NCBI RefSeq assembly: GCF_028553725.1
Contig: NZ_CP067124.1
Location: forward strand, 1,932,001-1,996,000
Length of the DNA: 64,000 nt
Direction: 5' to 3'
DNA from: Paracoccus alcaliphilus
GTDB taxonomy: Bacteria; Pseudomonadota; Alphaproteobacteria; Rhodobacterales; Rhodobacteraceae
In this document: one piece after another, positions 46,066-56,228 of the stretch
How positions within the stretch are numbered: position 1 is the first letter of the stretch
Layout: every line of letters starts with the position of its first letter
Translations under genes and position numbers: made by a program
The notes under the pieces: generated by a model
The model's database searches: none
Told to the model about the DNA's origin: nothing
What the model saw: the letters and a program-made list of their open reading frames with translations, nothing else

Positions 46066-47946
46066 TCAGCGCTTCAATTCCGACAGGGCGCCCGCGATCT
46101 CGTCCAGAACCGCGGGATCGTCGATGGTGGCGGGCATCTTGTATTCCTCGCCATCCGCGATCCTGGCCATGGTTGCGCGCAGGATCTTGCCCGAGCGGGT
46201 CTTGGGCAGGCGCTCGACCACGCAGGCGTTCTTGAATGCGGCGACCGGGCCGATCTGATCGCGGACCATGCCAACGACCTCGCGGATCACCTGTTCGTGG
46301 CTGGTCCCGATGCCCTTCTTCAGACACAGAAAACCAAGCGGAGTCTGCCCCTTCAGCGTATCGGCGATGCCGATCACCGCGCATTCCGCCACCGCCGGAT
46401 GTGCCGACAGGACTTCCTCCATCGCGCCGGTGGACAGCCGGTGACCCGCGACATTGATCACGTCATCGGTGCGCGCCATGATATAGAGATAGCCCTCCTC
46501 ATCGACATAGCCCGCATCGCCGGTCTCGTAAAAACCGGGGAAATGCGCCAGATAGGACGTCACGAAGCGCCCTTCCGCATTCCACAGCGTCGGCAGGGTG
46601 CCGGGCGGCAGGGGCAAGCGGATGGCGATGGCTCCCAGCGTGCCGGGGGCGACCGGATGGCCCGCCTCGTCCAGCACCTGCACGTCATAGCCGGGCATCG
46701 GCAGGGTCGGGCTGCCCTTCTTGACCGGCAGCAGCTCGATCCCGGCGGGATTGGCGGCGATGGCCCAGCCGGTCTCGGTCTGCCACCAGTGATCGATCAC
46801 CGGCACGCCCAGCCGATCCTCGGCCCATTGGATGGTGTCGGGATCGGCGCGTTCGCCCGCCAGAAACAGGATCTTCAGGCCGGACAGATCGTATTGTCCG
46901 ATCAGCTTGCCCTCGGGATCCTCTCGCTTGACGGCGCGGATCGCGGTCGGCGCGGTGAAGAAACTCTTGACGCCGTGATCGCGGATCACCCGCCAGAAGG
47001 TGCCCGCATCGGGGGTGCCGACGGGCTTGCCCTCGAAGACGATGGTGGTGGCGCCAGCGATCAGCGGGCCGTAACAGATATAGCTGTGACCGACGACCCA
47101 GCCCACATCCGAGGCCGCCCAGAACACATCCCCCGCCCCGATGTCATAGATGTTCCGCATCGACCAGTTCAGCGCCACCAGGTGCCCGGCGGTATGACGA
47201 ACCACGCCCTTGGGCTGCCCGGTCGTGCCCGAGGTATAGAGGATATAGGCGGGATGGTTGCCTTCGACCGGGACGCAATCGGCGGGTTCGGTCCCGTATT
47301 GGAAACCGTGCCAGCTGACGTCGCGCCCCTCGGTCAGTTGCGCAACCTCTTGTTCGCGCTGGAAGATGACGCAGAAATCCGGTTTGTGGCTGGCCAGATC
47401 GATGGCCTTGTCCAGAAGCGGCTTGTAATGGACGACGCGCCCCGGCTCCAACCCGCAAGAGGCCGCGATGATCGCCTTCGGTCTGGCATCGTCCAGACGC
47501 ACCGCCAGCTCATTCGCGGCAAAACCCCCGAACACAACCGAATGGATCGCCCCCAGACGGGCGCAGGCCAGCATCGCCTCCAGCGCCTCGGGGATCATCG
47601 GCATATAGATGACGACACGGTCGCCCTTTTCGATCCCTCTGGCGCGCAGCGCCCCGGCAAGGCTGGCGACGCGGTTGCGCAGCTCGGCATAGGTGATGCT
47701 GCGATGCGACAGGGTGATCGGGCTGTCATGGATGATGGCGATCTGGTCGCCGCGCCCGGCCTCGACATGGCGATCCACGGCATTCCAGCAGGTGTTCACG
47801 CGACCATCGGCGAACCATTCCCCGGCCGGACCCTGATCGAAGAATGCGCGGCTGGGGGGCTGGTCCCAGTCGATCTGCGCGGCGGCCTCCATCCAGAATT
47901 GCTCGGGGTTTTCTTTCCACCCCTGATACAGATCGCGATACGACAT
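46066..47946 (-). CDS. prpE: Propionyl-CoA synthetase
   Basis: AMP-forming acyl-CoA ligase that activates propionate, 626 residues. Acetyl-CoA-synthetase-like landmarks are YLYTSGTTGQ-type P-loop reading ILYTSGTTGQPKGVVR, ASDVGWVVGHSYICYGPL, HWWQTETGWAI, and the catalytic Lys in KTRSGKILRATM, a site commonly controlled by acetylation. The N-terminal SYRDLYQGWKENPEQFW and NVAGHRLSTGAMEEVL favour PrpE over Acs. Start 47946 has GGGAGGG upstream; a tandem ATG precedes it. TTTGCAAA boxes upstream suggest propionyl-CoA-responsive control. Confidence 0.92.
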   Translation of the reverse strand: MSYRDLYQGWKENPEQFWMEAAAQIDWDQPPSRAFFDQGPAGEWFADGRVNTCWNAVDRHVEAGRGDQIAIIHDSPITLSHRSITYAELRNRVASLAGALRARGIEKGDRVVIYMPMIPEALEAMLACARLGAIHSVVFGGFAANELAVRLDDARPKAIIAASCGLEPGRVVHYKPLLDKAIDLASHKPDFCVIFQREQEVAQLTEGRDVSWHGFQYGTEPADCVPVEGNHPAYILYTSGTTGQPKGVVRHTAGHLVALNWSMRNIYDIGAGDVFWAASDVGWVVGHSYICYGPLIAGATTIVFEGKPVGTPDAGTFWRVIRDHGVKSFFTAPTAIRAVKREDPEGKLIGQYDLSGLKILFLAGERADPDTIQWAEDRLGVPVIDHWWQTETGWAIAANPAGIELLPVKKGSPTLPMPGYDVQVLDEAGHPVAPGTLGAIAIRLPLPPGTLPTLWNAEGRFVTSYLAHFPGFYETGDAGYVDEEGYLYIMARTDDVINVAGHRLSTGAMEEVLSAHPAVAECAVIGIADTLKGQTPLGFLCLKKGIGTSHEQVIREVVGMVRDQIGPVAAFKNACVVERLPKTRSGKILRATMARIADGEEYKMPATIDDPAVLDEIAGALSELKR

Positions 47947-48038
47947 CATAACCCTCCCTGAGCATGATGGTTTGTTACGCAGGCAAAGCGGTTTCACGCA
48001 ACCATGTTAGCGGTGGAGGACGGCACCGCCGGGGTCGA

Positions 48039-48128
48039 TTTTGCATAATCCGGCCAATTATTGCTGCGCGATTTTGCAAAATGAAGATGCCAGCAAAACC
48101 GGCTTTGCCGGGGCGGTGGATTTGCAAA
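48039..48128 (-). promoter_or_regulatory. TTTGCAAA boxes upstream of prpE (ScfR/PccR-type)
   Basis: Two exact TTTGCAAA palindromes (48073-48080, within TTTTGCAAAA, and 48121-48128) and one near match (TTTTGCATAA, 48039-48048) lie in the 236-base region before prpE. TTTGCAAA is the half-site described for PccR, a short-chain-fatty-acyl-CoA regulator in Rhodobacter, where two copies are separated by 4 bases; here the spacing is wider. Confidence 0.55.
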
Positions 48129-48155
48129 CCCGCCCGCGACAGGGTCACGGGCGGG
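48129..48155 (-). terminator. Terminator after maeB
   Basis: On the minus strand CCCGCCCG (48155-48148) pairs with CGGGCGGG (48136-48129), loop 11, followed by TTTGC. It lies 27 bases after the maeB stop. Confidence 0.65.
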
Positions 48156-48182
48156 GCATGGTGATTCGCAGGCCCGGACGGT

Positions 48183-50462
48183 TCAGCCGTAGGCGGCGAC
48201 GGGGGTTCCGGCCAGCGCGCTCATGTTCAGCAGCCCGCGCGTGGTGATCGAGGGGGTGACGATATGGGCGCGGTTGCCTAGCCCCATCAGGATCGGCCCG
48301 ACCTCCAGCCCGTTGGCGCGCATCTTCAGCGCGTTGCGCACGCCCGACGCCGCGTCGGTTCCGGCAAAGACCAGCACGTTGGCCGCACCCTCCAGCCGCG
48401 ATCCCGGAAAGATCCGGTCCCGCAGTTCCGGGTCAAGCGCCGCATCCACATGCATTTCGCCGTCATACATGAAGTCGGGCTTGAAGGTTTCCAGAATGGC
48501 CAGCGCCTCGCGCATCTTGCGGCCGCTATAGGTGTCCAGATTGCCGAATTGCGAATGGGCGCACAACGCGATCTTTGGCGTCATGCCAAAGCGGCGGACA
48601 TGACGGGCCGCGCCCATCACCGTATTGGCGACCTGCAACGGCGTCGGGTCGTTATGGACCTGCGTGTCGGCGATGAACAGCGGCCCTTCCTGCATGATGA
48701 TCATCGACAGCGCGCCGATCGGGTCGAGCCCTTCACTGGCCAGAATTTCCCGGACATAGCGCAGATGCCACGCATATTGTCCGAAGGTGCCGCAGATCAG
48801 GCTGTCGGCCTCGCCCCGGTGAACCATGACCGAGGCGATGGCGGTGGTATTGGTGCGCATGATCGCACGCGCGATATCGGGCGAGACGCCGCGCCGTGCC
48901 ATCAACTGGTGATAGGTTTCCCAGTAATCGCGATAGCGCGGATCGTTTTCGGGGTTCACGATTTCGAAATCGCGCTCTGGGCGGATCGGCAGGCCGGCGC
49001 GTTCGGCGCGCATGGCGATCACCTCGGGGCGGCCGATCAGGATCGGCTTGTCGGTGGTTTCCTCCAGCATCGCATTGGCGGCGCGCAGCACGCGCTCATC
49101 CTCGCCCTCGGCGAAGGCGATGCGGCGTTCGCTGGTCGCGGCGGCCTCGAAGACCGGGCGCATGATCATGGCCGAGCGGAAGACCGAACCGTCCAGCTTG
49201 CGCTTGTAGCTGTCCAGATCCTCGATCGGGCGGGTGGCGACGCCGGTTTCCATCGCCGCACGCGCCACGGCGGATGAGACGACTCCCATCAGCCGCGGAT
49301 CGAAGGGCTTGGGGATCAGATATTCCGGCCCGAATGTCAGCGTCTCGCCCAGATAGGCGGCTGCGGCCTCGGCGGTGGTGGTGGCGCGGGCCAGCGCCGC
49401 GATGCCTTCGATACAGGCCAGTTCCATCTGGTCGTTGATCGTCGTCGCCCCCACATCCAGCGCACCGCGGAAGATGAAGGGAAAACACAACACGTTGTTG
49501 ACCTGATTGGGAAAATCGCTGCGCCCGGTGGCGATGATCGCATCGGGGGCGACCTCTCGCGCCAGATCGGGCAGGATTTCCGGCATGGGATTGGCCAGCG
49601 CGAAGATAACTGGACGCGGCGACATGCGCGCCACCATCTCGGGTTTCAGCACGCCGGGACCGGACAGGCCAAGGAACAGGTCAGCCCCCTCGATCACCTG
49701 ATCCAGCGAGCGCAACGCGCTGTCCTGCGCATAGGCGGCCTTTTGCGGGTTCATGTCCTCGGTCCGGCCCTGATGGACCAGCCCGTGGATGTCGCACAGC
49801 CAGACGTTCTCGCGTTTCACGCCCAGCTTCAGCAGCATGTCCAGACAGGCGATGCCCGCCGCCCCGCCGCCGGTCGAGACGACCTTGATATCCTCGAACC
49901 GCTTGCCCGCGACATGCAGTGCATTGGTGGCGGCGGCACCCACGACGATGGCGGTGCCGTGCTGGTCGTCGTGAAAGACCGGAATGTTCATCCGCTCGCG
50001 GCACAGTTTTTCGACGATGAAACAGTCGGGGGCCTTGATGTCCTCAAGGTTTATCGCGCCGAAGGTGGGTTCCAGCGCGCAGACGATATCGGCCAGCTTC
50101 TCGGGATCGGATTCGTTCACCTCGATATCAAAGCAGTCGATATTGGCGAATTTCTTGAACAGGACCGCCTTGCCCTCCATCACCGGTTTCGAGGCCGCCG
50201 CGCCGATATTGCCCAAGCCCAGAACCGCCGTGCCGTTCGACACCACCGCGACCAGATTGCCCCGCGCGGTATAGCGGGCGGCATTCATCGGGTCGCTCTG
50301 GATCTCAAGGCAGGCTTCGGCCACGCCGGGGGAATAGGCGCGGGACAGGTCGCGACCATTCGCAAGGGGTTTGGTCGCCCGGATCTCAAGTTTGCCGGGA
50401 CGTGGAAATTCGTGGTAATCCAATGCATCCTGGCGGGTCTGATCCTGCCTGCGATCTTCCAT
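48183..50462 (-). CDS. maeB: NADP-dependent malic enzyme with C-terminal phosphotransacetylase-like domain
   Basis: Oxidative decarboxylation of malate to pyruvate with NADP, an NADPH source and anaplerotic balance step. 759 residues, the long MaeB form. N-terminal malic domain: [35 protein letters not shown] with [20 protein letters not shown], and [23 protein letters not shown](P) fold: [21 protein letters not shown]. From about residue 440 to the end lies a phosphotransacetylase-like domain ([46 protein letters not shown]), thought to bind acetyl-CoA as an allosteric signal rather than to be catalytic. It is divergent from the nucleoside salvage operon. Confidence 0.95.
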   Translation of the reverse strand: MEDRRQDQTRQDALDYHEFPRPGKLEIRATKPLANGRDLSRAYSPGVAEACLEIQSDPMNAARYTARGNLVAVVSNGTAVLGLGNIGAAASKPVMEGKAVLFKKFANIDCFDIEVNESDPEKLADIVCALEPTFGAINLEDIKAPDCFIVEKLCRERMNIPVFHDDQHGTAIVVGAAATNALHVAGKRFEDIKVVSTGGGAAGIACLDMLLKLGVKRENVWLCDIHGLVHQGRTEDMNPQKAAYAQDSALRSLDQVIEGADLFLGLSGPGVLKPEMVARMSPRPVIFALANPMPEILPDLAREVAPDAIIATGRSDFPNQVNNVLCFPFIFRGALDVGATTINDQMELACIEGIAALARATTTAEAAAAYLGETLTFGPEYLIPKPFDPRLMGVVSSAVARAAMETGVATRPIEDLDSYKRKLDGSVFRSAMIMRPVFEAAATSERRIAFAEGEDERVLRAANAMLEETTDKPILIGRPEVIAMRAERAGLPIRPERDFEIVNPENDPRYRDYWETYHQLMARRGVSPDIARAIMRTNTTAIASVMVHRGEADSLICGTFGQYAWHLRYVREILASEGLDPIGALSMIIMQEGPLFIADTQVHNDPTPLQVANTVMGAARHVRRFGMTPKIALCAHSQFGNLDTYSGRKMREALAILETFKPDFMYDGEMHVDAALDPELRDRIFPGSRLEGAANVLVFAGTDAASGVRNALKMRANGLEVGPILMGLGNRAHIVTPSITTRGLLNMSALAGTPVAAYG

Positions 50463-50532
50463 CTAAGCCTCCTTCGCGTCGGTTAGTTCACCGTTAAACC
50501 ATTTTTTGCGCAAGGAACAGATGGCGCGCGCG

Positions 50533-50561
50533 TGCATTGTGTCAGGCTTGCATTGTGACAA
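50533..50561 (+). promoter_or_regulatory. Tandem TGCATTGTG repeats upstream of the cdd operon
   Basis: TGCATTGTG occurs at 50533-50541 and 50549-50557, start-to-start distance 16 bases. The second copy continues as the small palindrome TTGTGACAA (50553-50561). The spacing suits binding of two protein subunits about 1.5 helix turns apart. No known regulator is recognised. Confidence 0.35.
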
Positions 50562-50623
50562 GGCGGGGCGCAGAACATTCGGATGGAACGCCCGGTCGGG
50601 ATGACGAACAAAGGGGAATGGCA

Positions 50624-51019
50624 ATGACGCTGATGGATGCGGCCCGCGATGTGCGCGAACGGGCCTATGCGCCTTATTCCAGATTCAAGGTCGGGGCGGC
50701 CATCCGGGGTGCTTCGGGCAAGATTTATGCCGGCTGCAATGTCGAGAACGTGGCCTATCCCGAGGGCACCTGCGCCGAGGCCGGGGCGATTGCCGCGATG
50801 GTCGCCGCCGGAGAGACCGAGCTGATCGAGGTCGCCGTGATCGCCGATGCGTCCGCCCCCTGTCCCCCCTGTGGCGGCTGTCGCCAGAAACTGGCCGAGT
50901 TCGGGCGCGCCGATACGCCGGTTCTGCTGGCGACGATAGCCGGGCAGACGATGGCGACGACGGTCGGGGAATTGCTGCCGGGCCGGTTCGGGGCCGAACA
51001 TATGGACCGGGCGGAATGA
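50624..51019 (+). CDS. cdd: Cytidine deaminase
   Basis: Zinc enzyme converting cytidine and deoxycytidine to uridine forms, 131 residues (the short tetrameric type). AYAPYSRFKVGAAIRG is the N-terminal substrate strand. GCNVENVAYPEGTCAEAGAIAAM holds the first Zn Cys and catalytic Glu (C-A-E), and CPPCGGCRQKLAEF supplies the other two Zn Cys. ATG 50624 has AAGGGG 7 bases upstream; ATG 50618 would be too close. First gene of cdd-deoA-deoB-add-upp. Confidence 0.95.
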   Translation: MTLMDAARDVRERAYAPYSRFKVGAAIRGASGKIYAGCNVENVAYPEGTCAEAGAIAAMVAAGETELIEVAVIADASAPCPPCGGCRQKLAEFGRADTPVLLATIAGQTMATTVGELLPGRFGAEHMDRAE

Positions 51020-52302
51020 CCGATCCGCGTCCTGTCATCGCCGCCATTCGCGACGGGCGCGGGCTGGACGGGCCGGGTGCGGCGCTGATCGCGCAGGGGC
51101 TGGCCAATGGCTCGGTCAGCGATGCGCAGGCGGGGGCATTCGCGATGGCGGTGCTGACCCGTGGAATCGGCACGCCCGGGCGGGTGGCGCTGACGCGGGC
51201 GATGCGCGATTCCGGGCGGGTGCTGCGCTGGGAACTGCCGGGGCCGGTGGTGGACAAGCATTCCACCGGCGGCATCGGCGATACGGTCAGCCTGATCCTT
51301 GCGCCGCTTCTGGCGGCGGCGGGGGCCTATGTCCCGATGATCTCGGGGCGGGGTCTGGGCCATACCGGCGGCACGCTGGACAAGCTGGAGGCGATCCCGG
51401 GGCTGAGCGTGCAGCAATCCGAGGATGATTTCCGCCGCATCACGCGCGAGGCCGGATGCGCCATCGTTGCGGCTTCGGGCGATCTGGCACCAGCAGATCG
51501 CAGGCTTTACGCCATTCGCGACGAATCCGGCACGGTGGAATCGATCGACCTTATCACCGCCTCGATCCTGTCGAAAAAGCTGGCGGCGGGGCTGGATGCG
51601 CTGGTCCTCGACGTGAAGGCCGGGGTGGGGGCGTTCCTGAAATCGCCCGAGCAGGCGCGCGATCTGGCCGAGGCTCTGGTCACCACCGCCAATGGCGCGG
51701 GATGCCGGACATCGGCCTTCATCACCGATATGGACCAGCCGCTGGCCCGCAGCGCCGGAAACACGCTGGAGGTGGCCGAGGCGATCCGCGTTCTGCGCGG
51801 AGAGGCGGGGGCGCTGCGCGATCTGACGCTGGAACTGGCGGCGGAATGCCTGCATCTGGTCGGACGCGGGGCGGATCTGGCGGCGCTGCTGGACAGCGGC
51901 GCTGCGGCCGAGGCTTTCGGACGGATGGTGGCCGCGCAGGGCGGGCCCGCCGATCTGCTGGACCGTCCCGACCGGCATCTGCGCGCGGCCCCGGTAATCC
52001 GCCCCGTGCCTGCGCCCGAAGGTGTCGTGACCCATATCGACGTGGCGGCGCTTGGCCATGCGGTCGTGGCCCTTGGCGGTGGCCGGGTCCGCGCCGGAGA
52101 GGCCATCGACAACAGCGTCGGTCTGGATGCCCTGGCGCGGCTGGGTGAACCCGTCGGCCCCGACCGCCCGCTGGCGATGATCCATGCGGGGGACGAGACC
52201 GCCGCCGAAATCTCTGTCGCTGCGGTGCGCGCCGCCTATGATATAGGCAGGTCAACCACTTCGGGACCATTGATTCGCCACAGGATACGGCCGGATGCCT
52301 GA
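51016..52302 (+). CDS. deoA: Thymidine phosphorylase
   Basis: Phosphorolysis of thymidine (and probably deoxyuridine) to the base and deoxyribose-1-phosphate. 428 residues. The catalytic phosphate loop is VVDKHSTGGIGDTVSLIL, followed by YVPMISGRGLGHTGGTLDKLEAIPG and SKKLAAGLDALVLDVKAGVGAF, all diagnostic of pyrimidine-nucleoside phosphorylases. It overlaps cdd by 4 bases and deoB by 8. Its sugar product is the substrate of the next enzyme, DeoB. Confidence 0.95.
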   Translation: MTDPRPVIAAIRDGRGLDGPGAALIAQGLANGSVSDAQAGAFAMAVLTRGIGTPGRVALTRAMRDSGRVLRWELPGPVVDKHSTGGIGDTVSLILAPLLAAAGAYVPMISGRGLGHTGGTLDKLEAIPGLSVQQSEDDFRRITREAGCAIVAASGDLAPADRRLYAIRDESGTVESIDLITASILSKKLAAGLDALVLDVKAGVGAFLKSPEQARDLAEALVTTANGAGCRTSAFITDMDQPLARSAGNTLEVAEAIRVLRGEAGALRDLTLELAAECLHLVGRGADLAALLDSGAAAEAFGRMVAAQGGPADLLDRPDRHLRAAPVIRPVPAPEGVVTHIDVAALGHAVVALGGGRVRAGEAIDNSVGLDALARLGEPVGPDRPLAMIHAGDETAAEISVAAVRAAYDIGRSTTSGPLIRHRIRPDA

Positions 52303-53497
52303 GAAGACGATGGCTGGGAAGCGCGCATTCGTGATCGTCATGGACAGCGTCGGCATCGGCGGTGCGCCCGATGCCGACCGCTTTTTCAACGATGGCCGTC
52401 CCGATACCGGCGCGAACACTGTCGGCCATATTGCCGCGCGACAGCGACTGAACATGCCGCATCTGGACCGTCTGGGTCTGGGCGCCGCGCTGCGGCTGGC
52501 CAGCGGCGCCGAAGTGGACGGTTTGGGCACCGAGCCGCAAGGGCTGTGGGGGGCCGCGACGGAAATCTCGCCCGGCAAGGACACGCCCTCGGGTCACTGG
52601 GAGATAGCGGGCGTGCCGGTCCCGTGGGAGTGGCACTGTTTCCCCGACACCACCCCCGCCTTTCTCCCCGAAGTCACCGAGCGGATCTGCGAACTTGCCG
52701 CGACCGGGGGCATCCTTGGCAATTGCCATGCCTCGGGAACCGAGGTGATCGAGGAATATGGCGAGGAACATATCCGTACCGGCTGGCCGATCTGCTATAC
52801 CTCGGTGGACAGCGTGTTGCAGATCGCCGCGCATGAAGAGCGTTTCGGCCTGAACCGCCTTCTGGCGCTGTGCGAGGGGCTGGCGCCGATGCTGCACGAG
52901 ATGCGGGTGGGCCGGGTCATCGCGCGCCCCTTTCTGGGTGACAAACCGGGCGCCTTCCACCGCACGCCGAACCGCCGCGATTTTGCCATCGCGCCGCCCT
53001 CTGACACGATGCTCGACATCGCCCATGCGGCGGGCCGCGTGACCCATGCCATCGGCAAGATCGGCGATATTTTCAGCCATCGCGGCATCAGCCATCTGTG
53101 GAAGGGGCGTTCGGATGCAGAACTGGCCGATCACCTGATCCGGCTGGCCGGTCAGGCCGAACCCGGCAGCCTGACCTTCGCCAATTTCGTCGAGTTCGAT
53201 TCGAATTTCGGGCACCGGCGGGATGTGGCGGGCTATGCCGCGCAGCTGGAATGGTTCGACACCATCGCCGGGCAGTTTCTGGCCGCGCTTCGCCCCGGCG
53301 ATCTGGCGATCTTCACGGCCGATCACGGCAATGACCCCAGTTGGCGCGGCACCGATCACACCCGCGAAAGGGTGGCCGTGCTGGGGCATGGGCTGGGCGC
53401 GCGGGCCATCGGCCATGTCGGCTTCTCGGATATCGGCGCCTCGGTCATGGATCATCTGGACCTGCCGCCGACTCATCACGGGCGCAGTTTTCTTTGA
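52295..53497 (+). CDS. deoB: Phosphopentomutase
   Basis: Mn-dependent mutase converting (deoxy)ribose-1-phosphate to the 5-phosphate. 400 residues. Alkaline-phosphatase-superfamily metal sites: VIVMDSVGIGGAPDADRF at the N-terminus and FTADHGNDPSWRGTDHTRE near the C-terminus; KDTPSGHWEIAGVPVP carries the phosphorylated Thr. The start could be ATG 52310 instead (MAGKRAF), but 52295 keeps the overlap with deoA. No deoC aldolase is present in the operon. Confidence 0.95.
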   Translation: MPEKTMAGKRAFVIVMDSVGIGGAPDADRFFNDGRPDTGANTVGHIAARQRLNMPHLDRLGLGAALRLASGAEVDGLGTEPQGLWGAATEISPGKDTPSGHWEIAGVPVPWEWHCFPDTTPAFLPEVTERICELAATGGILGNCHASGTEVIEEYGEEHIRTGWPICYTSVDSVLQIAAHEERFGLNRLLALCEGLAPMLHEMRVGRVIARPFLGDKPGAFHRTPNRRDFAIAPPSDTMLDIAHAAGRVTHAIGKIGDIFSHRGISHLWKGRSDAELADHLIRLAGQAEPGSLTFANFVEFDSNFGHRRDVAGYAAQLEWFDTIAGQFLAALRPGDLAIFTADHGNDPSWRGTDHTRERVAVLGHGLGARAIGHVGFSDIGASVMDHLDLPPTHHGRSFL

Positions 53498-53507
53498 GGG
53501 ATTTCCG

Positions 53508-54485
53508 GTGAGCGGCAGCAAGATCGAACTTCACCTGCATCTGGAGGGCGCGGCGCCCCCCGCCTTCATTCGCGGGATCGCCGCCGAAAAGCATGTCGAT
53601 CTGTCCGGCATCTTCGACGCGCAGGGCCATTATGCCTATGATGATTTCGACGGTTTCCTGCGTGTCTATGAGGCCGCGACCAGCGTCTTGCGGACCCCGC
53701 GCGACTATGCCCGCCTGCTGGCCGAGGTGCTGGAGTGTTCCGTCGGGCAGGGCGTAATCTATACCGAGCTTTTCATCTCTCCTGAATTCTGCGGCGGTGC
53801 CGATCTGGCGGCATGGCGCGACCATCTGGCCGCGATGACCGAGGTGGCGGAACGCGCAAGGGGGCAGGGAATCGACAGCCGCGCGGTGCTGACCGCCATC
53901 CGTCATATGGGCCCCGACCGGGCCAGACAGACCGCCATCTGCGCCGCCGAGACCGCGCTGGATGCCGGGGGCGGCTGGGTCACCGGCTTTGGCATGGGCG
54001 GCGCCGAGACCGTGGGGCAGGCGACCGATTTCCACTGGGCCTTCGATTGCGCGCGCGAGGCCGGGCTGGGCCTGACCTGCCATGGGGGCGAATGGGGCGG
54101 GCCGGACAGTATCCGGCAGGCCTTGGCGCTGGGATGCACGCGTATCGGCCACGGCATCAGCGCCATTCACGACCCGGCGCTGATGCGCGATCTGGCCGAC
54201 CGGCAGATCACGCTGGAGCTTTGCCCCGGCTCGAATATCGCGCTGGGGCTGTGTCGTGACTGGGCCGCCCATCCCATCGCGCAGCTGGTGGATGCCGGGG
54301 TCCGGGTGACGGTCTCGACCGACGATCCGCCGTTTTTTCACACCACCATGCGGCACGAATATCAGCGGCTGGCCGACGCTTTCGGCTGGGGTCTGGATGA
54401 ATTCAACCGGATCAATAAATGGGCCCTTGACGCGGCTTTCTGCGACAGTGAAACCCGTGAAAGGCTGAGAAAGGAATTCGCGTGA
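53508..54485 (+). CDS. add: Adenosine deaminase
   Basis: Zn enzyme converting adenosine to inosine, 325 residues. Metal and catalytic motifs: [17 protein letters not shown] (His-x-His), [26 protein letters not shown] and [13 protein letters not shown], with the catalytic Glu in GGEWGG. GTG 53508 is taken as start: GAGGGA is 6 bases upstream and the conserved [11 protein letters not shown] follows at once. It ends in a GTGA overlap with upp. It is shorter than eukaryotic enzymes but normal for bacteria. The related adenine deaminase (Ade) cannot be excluded. Confidence 0.9.
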   Translation: MSGSKIELHLHLEGAAPPAFIRGIAAEKHVDLSGIFDAQGHYAYDDFDGFLRVYEAATSVLRTPRDYARLLAEVLECSVGQGVIYTELFISPEFCGGADLAAWRDHLAAMTEVAERARGQGIDSRAVLTAIRHMGPDRARQTAICAAETALDAGGGWVTGFGMGGAETVGQATDFHWAFDCAREAGLGLTCHGGEWGGPDSIRQALALGCTRIGHGISAIHDPALMRDLADRQITLELCPGSNIALGLCRDWAAHPIAQLVDAGVRVTVSTDDPPFFHTTMRHEYQRLADAFGWGLDEFNRINKWALDAAFCDSETRERLRKEFA

Positions 54486-55117
54486 GCCAGAAACACCTGA
54501 CCATCATCGACCACCCTCTGGTCCAGCACAAGCTGACGATCATGCGGCAGAAGGATGTCTCGACGGCGGGCTTCCGAAGGCTTTTGCGGGAAATCAGCCT
54601 GCTGCTGGCCTATGAGGTCACGCGCGAGCTGGAGCTGACCACCACCCGGATCGAGACGCCCATCTGCGAGATGGACGCGCCGATGCTGGAGGGCAAGAAG
54701 CTGGCGCTGATCTCGATCCTGCGGGCGGGCAACGGTCTGCTGGACGGGATACTGGAGATGATCCCCTCGGCGCGGGTGGGCTTTGTCGGGCTGTACCGCG
54801 ACCCCGAAACCCTGCAACCCGTACAGTATTACAACAAGGTTCCCAAGGAACTGGACGCGCGGATGACCATCGTCGTCGATCCGATGCTGGCCACCGGCAA
54901 TTCGCTGGTCGCGGCCATCGACCTGCTGAAACAGGCGGGGGCGAAAAACCTGCGTTTCCTGTGCCTTCTGGCCGCGCCCGAAGGGGTCGAGAGGATGCGG
55001 CAGGCCCATCCCGATGTTCCGATCTTCACCGCCGCGCTGGACGAGAGGCTGGACGATCACGGCTATATCGTGCCCGGTCTGGGCGATGCGGGCGACCGGA
55101 TGTTCGGCACGAAATAG
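54482..55117 (+). CDS. upp: Uracil phosphoribosyltransferase
   Basis: Converts uracil and PRPP to UMP, 211 residues. The PRPP-binding loop is [53 protein letters not shown] and the C-terminal [17 protein letters not shown] are Upp signatures. GTG start in GTGA overlap with add. It ends the salvage operon: cytidine to uridine (Cdd), uridine or thymidine to base plus sugar-1-phosphate (DeoA), sugar rearranged (DeoB), uracil recovered (Upp). Confidence 0.96.
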   Translation: MSQKHLTIIDHPLVQHKLTIMRQKDVSTAGFRRLLREISLLLAYEVTRELELTTTRIETPICEMDAPMLEGKKLALISILRAGNGLLDGILEMIPSARVGFVGLYRDPETLQPVQYYNKVPKELDARMTIVVDPMLATGNSLVAAIDLLKQAGAKNLRFLCLLAAPEGVERMRQAHPDVPIFTAALDERLDDHGYIVPGLGDAGDRMFGTK

Positions 55118-55186
55118 CGCCGGTTAACCGACGGTTCAGGTTTTTGCCCTAAGCACGATTGCAATGGTGCGAATCGTGGGGCGACA

Positions 55187-56191
55187 ATGCGGGTCTGGCT
55201 GGTTTTTCTGTGGCTTCTGGCTTTGGCCGCAAGGGCCGTGGCCGCGCCCGAACCACCGCCGCCGCAGGATTTCGCGGGCGCGCAATATATCGACGGCAGC
55301 GGTTGCGTGTTTGCGCGGGCGGGTGACAATTGGGCGCCGCGTCTGGACCGGCAGGGCGCGCCGGTCTGTGGCTTTCCTCCCACCCTGTCGCAGCGCGGGC
55401 TGAATCTGGATGCCGCGCCACGCCCCACGGTCGAGGACCGGCTGTTCGAGCAATTCTCGCAAGGGCTGCGCGACGGCGAATTCACCGCCGACCCACGCCA
55501 GCGGCAGGAACTGCACGATCCCGGCCTGCCTGACCGGCAAGACCCGCTGACCCGCAACCTGCAAACGGCCATCGCCCGGCAAGAGGCGTTACGCGCCGCC
55601 ATGTCCGGTGCGCGCGAAAACAGTGATCTGTGCAACTTGCTGGGCTATCACTCTGACCCCTCAGATCAGCCGGCTTTGGGCGGCGATGTGACCTTCGGGC
55701 TGTGCCCCGGCATGCGGGCCGATCCGCCCCGCGCGATCCTGACCGAAGGCGCAAGGCTGGATCGGGTGAAGGTGGCGGCGGCTGAACCCGTTGACGATGA
55801 AGCGCAGACTGAGGCGGCGACACCTGCGGCATCGCCGGGCATCGCGGCACCAGTGGCCCGACCCGCTGCCGGGACTTCGCCCGACAAGGGCAAGCGATCC
55901 GCGCAGGCGGCCCCTGCAGCGCGGCGTCCGGTGCCTGCCGTCCCGGATGTCGAGATGATCCCGGCAAATGCCCGCTATGTGCAGGTCGGCCTTTATCCCG
56001 ATCAGGCCAGCGCCGAAATCATTGCGCGGCGTCTGATTGCGCGCGGATATCCGGCGGGACTGGCGCGGCGAGACGGCTATGCCCCCGATGTGCGGGCAGT
56101 GCTGGCCGGACCGTTCGAGGATCGGGGCCGGTTGGTGCGGGCGCTGAACGATCTGCGCCGTCAGGGCTATGACCGTGCCGTGGCGCGCTGA
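55187..56191 (+). CDS. Secreted SPOR-domain protein
   Basis: 334 residues, exported by a signal peptide (VWLVFLWLLALAARAVAAP). The N-terminal half has Cys residues (GCVFA, PVCGFP, LCNLLGY, LCPGM) and no family I recognise. After an Ala/Pro-rich linker (about 200-255) the last ~75 residues form a SPOR domain (ARYVQVGLYPDQASAEIIARRLIARGYPAGLARR and VRAVLAGPFEDRGRLVRALNDLRRQGY), which binds glycan strands lacking stem peptides at division septa. A cell-division or envelope role is likely. A hairpin follows the stop. Confidence 0.82.
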   Translation: MRVWLVFLWLLALAARAVAAPEPPPPQDFAGAQYIDGSGCVFARAGDNWAPRLDRQGAPVCGFPPTLSQRGLNLDAAPRPTVEDRLFEQFSQGLRDGEFTADPRQRQELHDPGLPDRQDPLTRNLQTAIARQEALRAAMSGARENSDLCNLLGYHSDPSDQPALGGDVTFGLCPGMRADPPRAILTEGARLDRVKVAAAEPVDDEAQTEAATPAASPGIAAPVARPAAGTSPDKGKRSAQAAPAARRPVPAVPDVEMIPANARYVQVGLYPDQASAEIIARRLIARGYPAGLARRDGYAPDVRAVLAGPFEDRGRLVRALNDLRRQGYDRAVAR

Positions 56192-56212
56192 GGCGGCGGC
56201 AGGCCCGCCGCC
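56192..56212. terminator. GC-rich hairpin between convergent SPOR gene and tyrS
   Basis: GGCGGCGG (56192-56199) and CCGCCGCC (56205-56212) form a perfect 8-bp stem with a 5-base loop immediately after the SPOR-gene stop and 17 bases from the tyrS stop. No T-run. Confidence 0.5.
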
Positions 56213-56228
56213 CCGGTCTTGGCGCGGT

